The notes beneath the pieces are model-generated. The model had not been told where the DNA came from and did no database searches. It saw only the letters and a program-made list of their open reading frames with translations. The translations under genes and the position numbers were made by a program. Shown here one piece after another: positions 1-4,996 of a stretch of DNA of 6,541 nucleotides (position 1 is its first letter; the number at the start of each line of letters is the position of its first letter). Source of the stretch: Promethearchaeota archaeon (GTDB taxonomy: Archaea > Asgardarchaeota > Lokiarchaeia > Sigyniarchaeales > SOKP01); contig JAUWHC010000158.1 of NCBI GenBank assembly GCA_030606095.1, positions 1 to 6,541 on the forward strand. The letters run 5' to 3'.

Positions 1-351
1 GCATTACCTATTATAGAAAATGTTTGTGGAAAACAAGGTCGTGCTTTAGGTTTAAAAGCAATGAAAAAGTTACCAGATAATAAATTAACAACTGTAGCAC
101 ATGCTTTTTCAAAGAGCTTTAATCCTAAATTTGTAAAAATAATTTCAGTTTCAGATGAAAAATTTCAAATTCAAGGTACTAGGTGCCCTTTTGGTCTTGA
201 AAATACATCTAGGGCGTTATGCGAAGCCGTTATGGCAATCGACCACGAGTATTTTCTCGAAGCGGTTAGCGATAAGATCAAACTTGAGATTCTTAAAACT
301 GTTGCGGCAGGAGATTCACATTGTGATACAATTTACACATTAAAAGAATAG
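1..351 (+). CDS. C-terminal part of a Cys-rich output/ligand-binding domain protein (MetOD1-like or ATC-hydrolase-like), 5' truncated
   Basis: The reading frame is open from the first base of the window (first visible residues ALPIIENVCGKQ) to a TAG stop. The gene therefore starts upstream, and the ATG at 61 is probably internal. About 116 residues are visible. The C-terminal part has a CPFG motif, then a downstream LC, and finally a GDSHCD motif near the end. That pattern (CPF, about 12 residues to a Cys, about 40 residues to G-D-x-x-C) is the arrangement I associate with the methanogen output domain (MetOD1) found behind archaeal HTH regulators. It also resembles the L-2-amino-thiazoline-4-carboxylate hydrolase-like fold. 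No DNA-binding domain is in view; if present it would lie upstream. The function is inferred from motif layout only: probably a small-molecule or metal-responsive sensor domain. Confidence 0.6.
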   Translation, partial: ALPIIENVCGKQGRALGLKAMKKLPDNKLTTVAHAFSKSFNPKFVKIISVSDEKFQIQGTRCPFGLENTSRALCEAVMAIDHEYFLEAVSDKIKLEILKTVAAGDSHCDTIYTLKE

Positions 352-480
352 TTCGATTAAAAGATTTGATTCTTTAATCAGCTTACTAATTGCTATATGG
401 TCTTTTTCTTGACCTATTAACTTACCATTATTTTGTGAAACTATATATCGTTCCGTCTCGTACTTAATCAATTTTTCCAA
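340..480 (-). CDS. possible small ORF (46 codons) downstream of the acyl-CoA synthetase
   Basis: The minus strand of this spacer is open for 46 codons from a TTG at 478-480 to a TAA at 340-342, overlapping the last 12 bases of the convergent plus-strand gene. The predicted peptide is hydrophilic and gene-like (it includes EKLIKYETERYIVSQNN and QEKDHIAISKLIKES). The stretch is less AT-rich than the other spacers, for example around 450-462. Two TATAAATA-like elements at about 495-510 would place a leaderless transcript start near this TTG. Against it: the ORF is short, has no ATG, and matches no family I know. It could be a small protein, a gene remnant, or chance. Confidence 0.25.
   Translation of the reverse strand: MEKLIKYETERYIVSQNNGKLIGQEKDHIAISKLIKESNLLIELFF
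355..410 (+). terminator. possible 3' end signal after the first gene: imperfect hairpin and T-rich tract
   Basis: Directly after the stop codon, GATTAAAAGA (355-364) can pair with TCTTTAATC (371-379), leaving one bulged A and a six-base loop. A T-rich tract (TCTTTTTCTT, 401-410) follows about 20 bases later. Archaeal RNA polymerase mainly stops at oligo-T, so the T tract is the likelier signal. The hairpin may be incidental. Confidence 0.3.
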
Positions 481-511
481 ATTAAAATTATTTATACCTT
501 ATTTATAGAAT

Positions 512-546
512 TAAAAAGTAAAAGTAATAATAATAAAAAAGAATAG
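512..546 (-). terminator. oligo-T terminator of the acyl-CoA synthetase gene
   Basis: Reading the minus strand just past the TAA stop at 550-552 gives a T6 run (bases 535-540), followed by TTATTATTATTAC and further T4 and T5 runs. Successive oligo-T runs without an obvious hairpin match known archaeal intrinsic termination. Confidence 0.5.
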
Positions 547-549
547 AGC

Positions 550-2316
550 TTATTGAGTTTCTCCGTACTTCTCTTTCCAGATAGGATCGTTGATTTGTAA
601 GGTTCTTCTCTGAACTTTTCCTACCATGGATTTTGGGATTTCTTCTACGAATTCTATTTGCTTGGGTACTTTATAATGAGTTATGTTATCCTTACACCAA
701 CTAGTTAACTCGTCAGGAGTTATTTTACCCATGGAATCTTCATTTAATTGAACCCATGCTTTGACTATCTCGCCAGTTTCTACATCGGGTAATCCAGCAA
801 CGGCTACCTCAAGAACTGTGGGGTGATTTCCGATTAAGTCTTCGACCTCTTTAGGGAATATAGAATAACCCTTGTGTTTAATCATTTGTTTCTTTCTATC
901 CCTAATTGTAATTTGTCCAGTTTCATCCATGAATCCAATATCACCGGTAAGACACCAAGTTCGTCCTTCCCACTCTTTAAGAGTCTCTGCAGTTGCTTCA
1001 GGTCTATTCAAATATCCTTTCATAACCTGTGGACCACAAATACAAATCTCTCCTGTGTTCTCGATTCCAAAGCCTTTTATCGGCCCCTTACTGAAGTCTT
1101 CAGAATCAAATATAGCCCAATCGGTACCTGGGTAGGGTAATCCAATTTTTCCGGGCTCATCTTTATCATTAAAGGGTCCAGCACTAACCACCGTTGTGCA
1201 TTCCGTTAATCCATATGCTTCGACGAGCTTTCCTTCAGATATAGCCTCAAATTTATCCTTTACCGGTCTATGAAGGGGACCCGCTCCGCTAACGCATATT
1301 CTAAACATATTTTTTAATCGTGGCTCAGGATTGTTTTTCAAATAGCGAGTTAATCCAATAAAAAGAGTTTCAACACCTGGTAAAATCACGCCCCCTTCTG
1401 GACCTACCTCTAAGATCGTGTCTACGACTTCCTTTAAATCAGAGGGAGGTCTTGGGAACAGAATGTTGTAATCACCGCCTTCTATCACGACATTTTGGAC
1501 AATAGTCATACCAAAAGCGTGAAACATGGGGAGTATTCCAACGCAAGCCATTGGATGTGTAGCATCTGGCATCCAAGAAACTGTTTGCTTCGCGTTTGTA
1601 ACGCAATTAAAATGCGTGATTATAGCCGGTTTTGGTACGCCGGTTGTTCCTCCAGTCATTAAATATACTGCCGTGTCTTTTATGGGATCGATTTCTACTT
1701 TGGGAATGTCAACTTCTCCTCGTTTATTAGCCATATCAATGAACTTTAGAGCACCTGGAACTTCTCCACTTGGAATAGTTCCATCTCCAATCATTTGTTC
1801 TTTTATAGCTGGGGGAATTGCCGCAAGATCCACGATATTCGTCGAAATTACGAGGTCAAACTTATGTTTTTCTTTGATAGGCTTAATCAATCCATACATA
1901 GCATCCATGCAAATTAAAGCTTTTGCGTTAACTTGTTTAAGAACGTTTAGAATTTCTAAAGGTTTATAAGTTGGATTAATAAGAGTGGCGATTGCTCCTA
2001 ATTTTACTGTTGCAAAGTATGAAATAGTGAATTGAAAACTGTTAGGAATTAGAATAGCAATTACATCGCCTTTTTTTATTCCTTGCTTTGCGAGAGAAGT
2101 TGCCAGAGAATCCGTATGTTTTTTTAAAACTCTATAGTTCATAAAGGTCTTCGAAAACCAAATAGCTTTCTTTTTCGCGTTTTCTTCACATTTTTGATCA
2201 AACCAATCTCCGAGGCTAATAACGGGGAATTCGGGGTGTTTGGGCACCCCTTCTTGCCATAAACCGGAATTAAACCATGGTTTTTTATCATCAACATACC
2301 ATTTATTTGCTTTCAT
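550..2316 (-). CDS. AMP-forming acyl-CoA synthetase (long-chain fatty acid-CoA ligase type)
   Basis: This enzyme of the ANL adenylate-forming superfamily activates a carboxylic acid with ATP to an acyl-adenylate and transfers it to CoA. The 588-residue protein is full length for the family. The phosphate-binding loop TGGTTGVPK is at residues 221-229; the first Gly replaces the more usual Ser. The adenine-pocket motif YGLTE is at 368-372, the ribose-binding TGD at 457-459, and the hinge region RDRKKQMIKHKGY at 472-484, followed by FPKEVE. The C-terminal catalytic lysine is K567 in IPKSMVGK. No signal peptide or membrane segment is seen, so it is probably cytoplasmic. The ATG at 2314-2316 is preceded by an AT-rich leader without a strong ribosome site. 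The closest relatives should be FadD-like ligases acting on medium or long chains, but substrate cannot be read from sequence. No beta-oxidation gene is adjacent, so pathway (lipid degradation, fatty acid scavenging or aromatic acid use) is open. GC is clearly higher than in the neighbouring AN1/TA segment. Confidence 0.93.
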   Translation of the reverse strand: MKANKWYVDDKKPWFNSGLWQEGVPKHPEFPVISLGDWFDQKCEENAKKKAIWFSKTFMNYRVLKKHTDSLATSLAKQGIKKGDVIAILIPNSFQFTISYFATVKLGAIATLINPTYKPLEILNVLKQVNAKALICMDAMYGLIKPIKEKHKFDLVISTNIVDLAAIPPAIKEQMIGDGTIPSGEVPGALKFIDMANKRGEVDIPKVEIDPIKDTAVYLMTGGTTGVPKPAIITHFNCVTNAKQTVSWMPDATHPMACVGILPMFHAFGMTIVQNVVIEGGDYNILFPRPPSDLKEVVDTILEVGPEGGVILPGVETLFIGLTRYLKNNPEPRLKNMFRICVSGAGPLHRPVKDKFEAISEGKLVEAYGLTECTTVVSAGPFNDKDEPGKIGLPYPGTDWAIFDSEDFSKGPIKGFGIENTGEICICGPQVMKGYLNRPEATAETLKEWEGRTWCLTGDIGFMDETGQITIRDRKKQMIKHKGYSIFPKEVEDLIGNHPTVLEVAVAGLPDVETGEIVKAWVQLNEDSMGKITPDELTSWCKDNITHYKVPKQIEFVEEIPKSMVGKVQRRTLQINDPIWKEKYGETQ

Positions 2317-2359
2317 AAAAATTTCTACTCTTAAAATAAAGTTTTTTTAATTACAATAG

Positions 2360-2393
2360 TGTGAATATATTTGATTTTTATCTTTATAAATCT
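2360..2393 (-). promoter_or_regulatory. candidate promoter of the acyl-CoA synthetase gene
   Basis: On the minus strand a TTTATAAA element (2383-2390) with purines just upstream resembles an archaeal TATA box and would start RNA roughly 45 bases before the ATG. A second element, AAATATATTC (about 2362-2371), would give a leader of about 24 bases. The choice between them cannot be made by eye. Confidence 0.4.
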
Positions 2394-2439
2394 ATTCTGC
2401 TATGAGAAATTTTAAAACATATTTAATTAGTATTTCAAT

Positions 2440-2488
2440 CTTACTAAAAATTACTTACTCAAATTAGCCTCTATTACATCTCTAAATG
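2440..2488 (-). terminator. oligo-T end signal after the AN1-rhomboid gene
   Basis: About 40 bases past the TAG stop the minus strand reads AATTTTTAG, with a T5 run at 2446-2450. The rest of the 172-base spacer (2317-2488) holds only this and the promoter of the next gene. Confidence 0.3.
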
Positions 2489-3316
2489 CTAAAAATCACA
2501 TTTTTTAGAATCTTGAATCATTACAATAAAGAATGGAAGGAATAAAGCTATTATATCAAAAAAAACATATCCTAATGCGTTAATTGGGATATCTGGAAAA
2601 AGAATCATTTTATCTGTGATAAACAAGGCTACAACTCTTGTTACAATATGAGAAACAAGAGGTATCACGATAATTCCAAGATTGCTAGAACCATTTAATT
2701 CTTCATTATTTATTGCTTGTTTAGTTGTAAAAAGTGATATCATAAACAATAGAGAGGCATGTATTAATCCAATTGGCACATTCATAAAAAATAGATAATT
2801 CTGAGATAATGAAAATAAAATTAAATTCAAAACAGCAAAAGATAAAGATATTAAAGTATATAATTTTAGAAGTCTACCAAAACCATTTTCTTTTTCAATT
2901 TTTCTTAAAATTGGATATGAGAAGCATAATAATAATATTAAGTTAATTATCTCTAAAGGATGAATAAATCCATATACTAATGAGGCTGTAAAATAACTCC
3001 ACAATGAATTCGTATAGATCGAGTTAGATCCAATAGGAGAGAAGAGCCCTGAAAAAAAGTAATCAAGAATGGATAAAATTGAAATAAACATCAAAAACAA
3101 TATAGTCCTATTCTTTAAATTTATTTTTTTCTTGGATAAGCTTAACGGTATCTGCTTTTTCTTAAGGCTTTCTATTTTCAATGATGATTCGATTATTAAT
3201 TCTTTGGTACATTCATGTAATTCGGGTAAATGGTGAATTGGGCAAAATTGATAACCACAGTATTTATATCTAAAAGGGAAGCTATTGATTTCATTACCAC
3301 AATAATGACAATACAA
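2489..3316 (-). CDS. AN1-type zinc finger fused to a six-helix rhomboid-like membrane domain, probable pseudoprotease
   Basis: The N-terminus (residues 3-36) is an AN1-type finger: C3xxC6, then C20-G-x-x-F-C25, H28/H29, LPE and H34-x-C36. The position that usually supplies a Cys two or three residues before C20 is Tyr17 (codon TAT), so one zinc ligand appears lost. After a charged Lys-rich linker (about 37-70) come six hydrophobic segments at roughly 71-91, 119-137, 149-171, 174-197, 212-233 and 245-267. The stretch from W106 (YFTAS) to N125 and the following KIEKENGFGRLLKLY resembles the rhomboid TM2-TM3 region. At the GxSG nucleophile site the sequence reads VPIG (180-183), with Ile182 in place of Ser. 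The last helix (INALGYVFFDII) has no His. AN1-rhomboid fusions are known in archaea (haloarchaeal RhoII), so the architecture is established; the inactivity is my inference. It is likely a membrane protein with a cytoplasmic finger. The start is TTG at 3314-3316: an in-frame TGA lies three codons upstream and the next Met is residue 76. This is one of the most AT-rich genes here. Confidence 0.8.
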   Translation of the reverse strand: MYCHYCGNEINSFPFRYKYCGYQFCPIHHLPELHECTKELIIESSLKIESLKKKQIPLSLSKKKINLKNRTILFLMFISILSILDYFFSGLFSPIGSNSIYTNSLWSYFTASLVYGFIHPLEIINLILLLCFSYPILRKIEKENGFGRLLKLYTLISLSFAVLNLILFSLSQNYLFFMNVPIGLIHASLLFMISLFTTKQAINNEELNGSSNLGIIVIPLVSHIVTRVVALFITDKMILFPDIPINALGYVFFDIIALFLPFFIVMIQDSKKCDF

Positions 3317-3320
3317 GATA

Positions 3321-3445
3321 TTTCACATCTCATCTTCTAGAAACTAAATTTTATTAGGGAGGGGAATATAAATCTCAATAGTTCCTATATGATCAACCTT
3401 ACTCTTATAAATACCCATGGTTAATAAATTTATTTTTGGATCTCT
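3321..3445 (-). pseudogene. internally deleted abrB-vapC module relic
   Basis: This stretch matches the two ends of the intact abrB-vapC module at 4259-4944, in the same orientation. The promoter side (3403-3445) is 38/43 identical to 4929-4971. Codons 1-13 match abrB at 28/39 bases. The codons for Ile-Glu-Ile and onward match the last vapC codons at 27/36, and 20 of the first 23 bases after the stop also match. What remains is a 24-codon ORF (ATG 3416-3418 to TAG 3344-3346). It starts MGIY (intact AbrB: MGVY) and ends IEIYIPLPNKI (intact VapC: IEIIDPIPNKI). The intact copy spans 686 bases from ATG to stop and the relic 75, so one 611-base deletion explains everything without other indels. 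The AbrB DNA-binding domain and nearly the whole PIN domain are gone, so no TA function is expected. Confidence 0.8.
3423..3434. promoter_or_regulatory. conserved 12-bp palindrome AATAAATTTATT upstream of the relic
   Basis: A perfect palindrome, present at the same distance upstream of the intact abrB gene (4949-4960). It overlaps the likely TATA element, so it could be a promoter core, an operator, or both. The oppositely oriented TATA-like reading is a consequence of the symmetry. Confidence 0.4.
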
Positions 3446-3477
3446 ATTTTTTAAAACAAGGTAATAGAACCAAATCA

Positions 3478-3486
3478 TAAAAATCT
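3478..3486 (-). terminator. oligo-T after the first vapC
   Basis: Immediately after the TAG stop (3487-3489) the minus strand reads AGATTTTTATG. The T5 run is a plausible archaeal stop signal separating the vapBC pair from the relic and the AN1-rhomboid gene. Confidence 0.35.
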
Positions 3487-3894
3487 CTAAGTTTTATTCC
3501 AATCTTTTATATTAAGATCATCTATTCTCTCAAAGTGCTTGATATTTCCTGAATATAATGTTTCTTGATGTGTTATGCATATACTAGCGATTAATTCATC
3601 CATTACTCCAATAGGTTGCCCTCTATTTTTGAGATCTGAAGATATTTTGGCATATTCTTCAGCAGAATTGTTATCAAATAAATAGATATCATCTAAAGCT
3701 TCAACTACAGATTTCACCTTTATTAATCCCTTTGCGACATTTTTCATGGAATAACAGCCTTTAAATAATTCAGCTACATTAAATATCGTTGTGTTTAAAG
3801 GTTCTTCTTTTTTTTTAAGGCTTTTAATCTTCAAATAGCTTTCATTCTTACCTCTGAGATAATAAATTAATACATCCGTATCTAATACAACCAT
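3487..3894 (-). CDS. vapC: VapC-family PIN-domain ribonuclease toxin (partner of the DUF217 VapB)
   Basis: The PIN domain covers essentially the whole 135-residue protein. VapC toxins are Mg-dependent endoribonucleases that cut tRNA or rRNA and arrest growth when free of antitoxin. Metal-binding acidic residues are visible. Numbered from the ATG at 3892-3894 they are D5 (VVLDTDVLIYYL), E42 (FNVAELFKG) and D99 (GVMDELIAS). Near the end SGNIKHFERI is the usual late motif, with Asn117 where some relatives have Asp. I place the start at this ATG rather than the TTG two codons upstream, because AAGGTGAT (3901-3908) sits five bases before the ATG but touches the TTG. Its stop-to-start distance from vapB is 11 bases, and the SD overlaps the vapB stop codon, which indicates translational coupling in a two-gene operon. 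The neutralising partner should be the VapB just upstream. Confidence 0.9.
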   Translation of the reverse strand: MVVLDTDVLIYYLRGKNESYLKIKSLKKKEEPLNTTIFNVAELFKGCYSMKNVAKGLIKVKSVVEALDDIYLFDNNSAEEYAKISSDLKNRGQPIGVMDELIASICITHQETLYSGNIKHFERIDDLNIKDWNKT

Positions 3895-3900
3895 CTTCAA

Positions 3901-3908
3901 TCACCTTA
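3901..3908 (-). promoter_or_regulatory. Shine-Dalgarno site deciding the vapC start
   Basis: AAGGTGAT on the minus strand complements the archaeal 16S rRNA tail. It overlaps the vapB TAA stop and lies at the correct distance for ATG 3892-3894. It is the strongest ribosome site in the window. Confidence 0.65.
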
Positions 3909-4130
3909 AAGTCTTGCTGGTCTTTTTCTATCTTCATAGATTACTTCAATGATTCTATCCCATTCATCATCATCTTTGAAAACTCCAGCTAAATCCTCTA
4001 GCAACTTTGTTTTAGATTTTGTTCTTTTTAGTAATCTGTTAATTAGATCAGCAAAAGATTCCCCTTTCCGCTTTTCTTTACGTAATTTATCATAAGTATC
4101 AAGGGGCAATGAAATAGTTTTATTTGCCAT
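3906..4130 (-). CDS. vapB: VapB-type antitoxin, DUF217/ribbon-helix-helix family
   Basis: A 74-residue, highly charged protein. Residues 3-35 (KTISLPLDTYDKLRKEKRKG, then ESFADLINRLLKR) form a short strand plus two helices, as in the DUF217/CopG-like VapB antitoxins common in archaea. These bind their own operator through the N-terminus. Residues about 42-74 (LLEDLAGVFKDDDEWDRI, then a basic tail RKRPARL) match the flexible segment that wraps the VapC active site. It is first gene of a two-gene operon with the PIN toxin 11 bases downstream. The start is ATG 4128-4130, with no ribosome site but a TATA-like element about 20-35 bases upstream, so the mRNA is probably leaderless or nearly so. Autoregulation by the VapBC complex is expected from the family. 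Confidence 0.88.
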   Translation of the reverse strand: MANKTISLPLDTYDKLRKEKRKGESFADLINRLLKRTKSKTKLLEDLAGVFKDDDEWDRIIEVIYEDRKRPARL

Positions 4131-4145
4131 AATAGAATAATATCT

Positions 4146-4168
4146 ATAAATTATATATATTTATTTGT
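4146..4168 (-). promoter_or_regulatory. TATA-like promoter element of vapBC
   Basis: The minus strand reads AATAAATATATATAATTTAT, ending about 15 bases before the vapB ATG. An archaeal TATA box here would start transcription at or within a few bases of the ATG. Confidence 0.5.
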
Positions 4169-4177
4169 AATTCATTA

Positions 4178-4193
4178 CTAATTGGATAATTAG
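4178..4193. promoter_or_regulatory. inverted repeat upstream of the vapBC promoter, possible operator
   Basis: CTAATT-GGAT-AATTAG is a perfect 6-bp inverted repeat with a 4-base spacer, lying just upstream of the TATA-like element. VapBC complexes usually bind such repeats, but in AT-rich DNA a chance occurrence is quite possible. Confidence 0.3.
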
Positions 4194-4258
4194 GGATTTT
4201 CATATTAAAAGGTCTTAAATTCCAAAAATTCAAATTTTCAAATCTTATCTTATAGAAA
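4194..4258 (-). terminator. 3' flank of the intact abrB-vapC module
   Basis: After the vapC TAG the minus strand continues TTTCTATAAGATAAGATTTG and then GAATTTTTGG, with a T5 run. The first 23 bases are 20/23 identical to the flank after the relic (about 3321-3343), so the duplicated unit included part of this non-coding tail. Confidence 0.4.
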
Positions 4259-4690
4259 CTAAATTTTATTTGGTATAGGGTCAATAATCTCAATATTTGG
4301 GATCTTCTTGAATGCTTCATCATGAGTGCATAATTTCGATATATTTTGTCCTTCCATAAAGCTTAAAATTGTAGCGTCTCTTCCCCCAATACCCGTATGC
4401 GAAAATTTACAAAAAATAGAAAAAATTGAATCAAGCTGTTCAAATTCTAGATTTCCAATTATGAAATCAATAGAAGAAAAAAATTCCCATTTCTCTTTCG
4501 CAACTGTTGGTCCTAATCGTTTAACTAAGTAATGCATTACTTCAATCATAACTATGGTATTTATTGCCAAGAAGGCATTATCATATAAATTTTTAAAATG
4601 TTCAAGAATATATTGATGTTCTGCTGTGGTTTTATCAAAAAGATAAATCCAATAATTGGAATCTAAAAAAACTATGGGTTTTGCTTCCAT
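4259..4690 (-). CDS. vapC: PIN-domain (VapC-like) toxin of an AbrB-VapC module
   Basis: A 143-residue PIN-domain protein with all four acidic positions visible: D10 (VFLDSNYWIYLF), E50 (TIVMIEVMHYLVKR), D105 (GIGGRDATILSFM) and D124 (CTHDEAFKKI). It is distinct in sequence from the VapC at 3487-3894. Predicted activity is Mg-dependent RNA cleavage, inhibited by the AbrB-type partner. The ATG at 4688-4690 lies inside the abrB gene, with a 19-base overlap. A GAGGTAAT stretch about 12 bases upstream may serve as ribosome site, so coupled translation is likely. The last codons (IEIIDPIPNKI) and the region just past the stop recur in the relic at 3344-3375. Confidence 0.9.
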   Translation of the reverse strand: MEAKPIVFLDSNYWIYLFDKTTAEHQYILEHFKNLYDNAFLAINTIVMIEVMHYLVKRLGPTVAKEKWEFFSSIDFIIGNLEFEQLDSIFSIFCKFSHTGIGGRDATILSFMEGQNISKLCTHDEAFKKIPNIEIIDPIPNKI

Positions 4691-4944
4691 ATACTTTTAA
4701 TTACCTCTGGTGTCACTTTTTCTTCGGCAGGAGTTGTTATACAACCTACTAGATGCTTAAAAATTTGATCTTTTGTAGGACTTTTCCGTATTAGAATAGA
4801 ATTATCTTTATTAACCTTAATAGATAATTTATCCCCCGATTTAATAAATAACTTCTCTCTAATCTTAGAAGGTAAGGTCAACCTACCTCTATCATCAATT
4901 TCAACTTTTCCCATGTAATTACCCATACCCATATAAACACCCAT
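4672..4944 (-). CDS. AbrB/SpoVT-type antitoxin of the AbrB-VapC module
   Basis: The swapped-hairpin AbrB DNA-binding domain occupies about residues 13-55 (KVEIDDRGRLTLPSKIREKL, then a GDKL turn and SIKVNKDNSILIRK). The remaining tail (about 56-90) should contact the toxin. Such proteins bind their own promoter as dimers and neutralise the PIN toxin. Four in-frame ATGGG starts occur at residues 1, 5, 7 and 11 (4942-4944 down to 4912-4914). Family members normally begin only one or two residues before KVEID. The TATA-like AATAAATTTATT lies just 5 bases upstream of the first ATG, so RNA would start inside the first codons. I therefore favour the fourth ATG (4914), with GGGTAAT as a weak ribosome site, giving about 80 residues. 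The gene overlaps vapC by 19 bases. Confidence 0.88.
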   Translation of the reverse strand: MGVYMGMGNYMGKVEIDDRGRLTLPSKIREKLFIKSGDKLSIKVNKDNSILIRKSPTKDQIFKHLVGCITTPAEEKVTPEVIKSIWKQNP

Positions 4945-4948
4945 GGCT

Positions 4949-4960
4949 AATAAATTTATT
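4949..4960. promoter_or_regulatory. palindrome AATAAATTTATT at the abrB promoter
   Basis: A perfect 12-bp palindrome and probable TATA region of the abrB-vapC operon, conserved in position and sequence in the relic (3423-3434). If it is the TATA box, transcription should begin about 25 bases downstream, near 4930, which favours a start codon downstream of the first ATG. Confidence 0.45.
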
Positions 4961-4973
4961 CTTGGATCTCAAT

Positions 4974-4981
4974 AAAAAAAA
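4974..4981 (-). terminator. T8 terminator after the radical SAM gene
   Basis: The minus strand has an uninterrupted T8 run 16 bases past the TAG stop at 4997-4999. This is the clearest oligo-T terminator in the window, and it separates the radical SAM gene from the abrB-vapC operon. Confidence 0.6.
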
Positions 4982-4996
4982 GTTTTGAAATTCTTA

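Noticed and set aside
155..343. Alternative plus-strand frame of 62 codons
   Set aside because: It overlaps the first gene in another frame; the Cys motifs and frame open to the window edge support the other reading.
872..1140. Two overlapping plus-strand open frames of about 87 codons
   Set aside because: They lie antisense inside the well-supported acyl-CoA synthetase, overlap each other in different frames, and have Ser/Pro/Ile-rich composition typical of antisense shadows.
1526..1969. Plus-strand open frame of 147 codons
   Set aside because: It is antisense to the conserved nucleotide-binding half of the acyl-CoA synthetase, with no recognisable motif and no promoter-like sequence.
2402..2467. 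21-codon plus-strand ORF with a hydrophobic stretch
   Set aside because: It is short and very AT-rich, lies between a terminator and a promoter, and has no ribosome site; chance is sufficient.
4326..4532. Plus-strand frame of 68 codons
   Set aside because: It is antisense to the PIN toxin that carries all four catalytic acidic residues.
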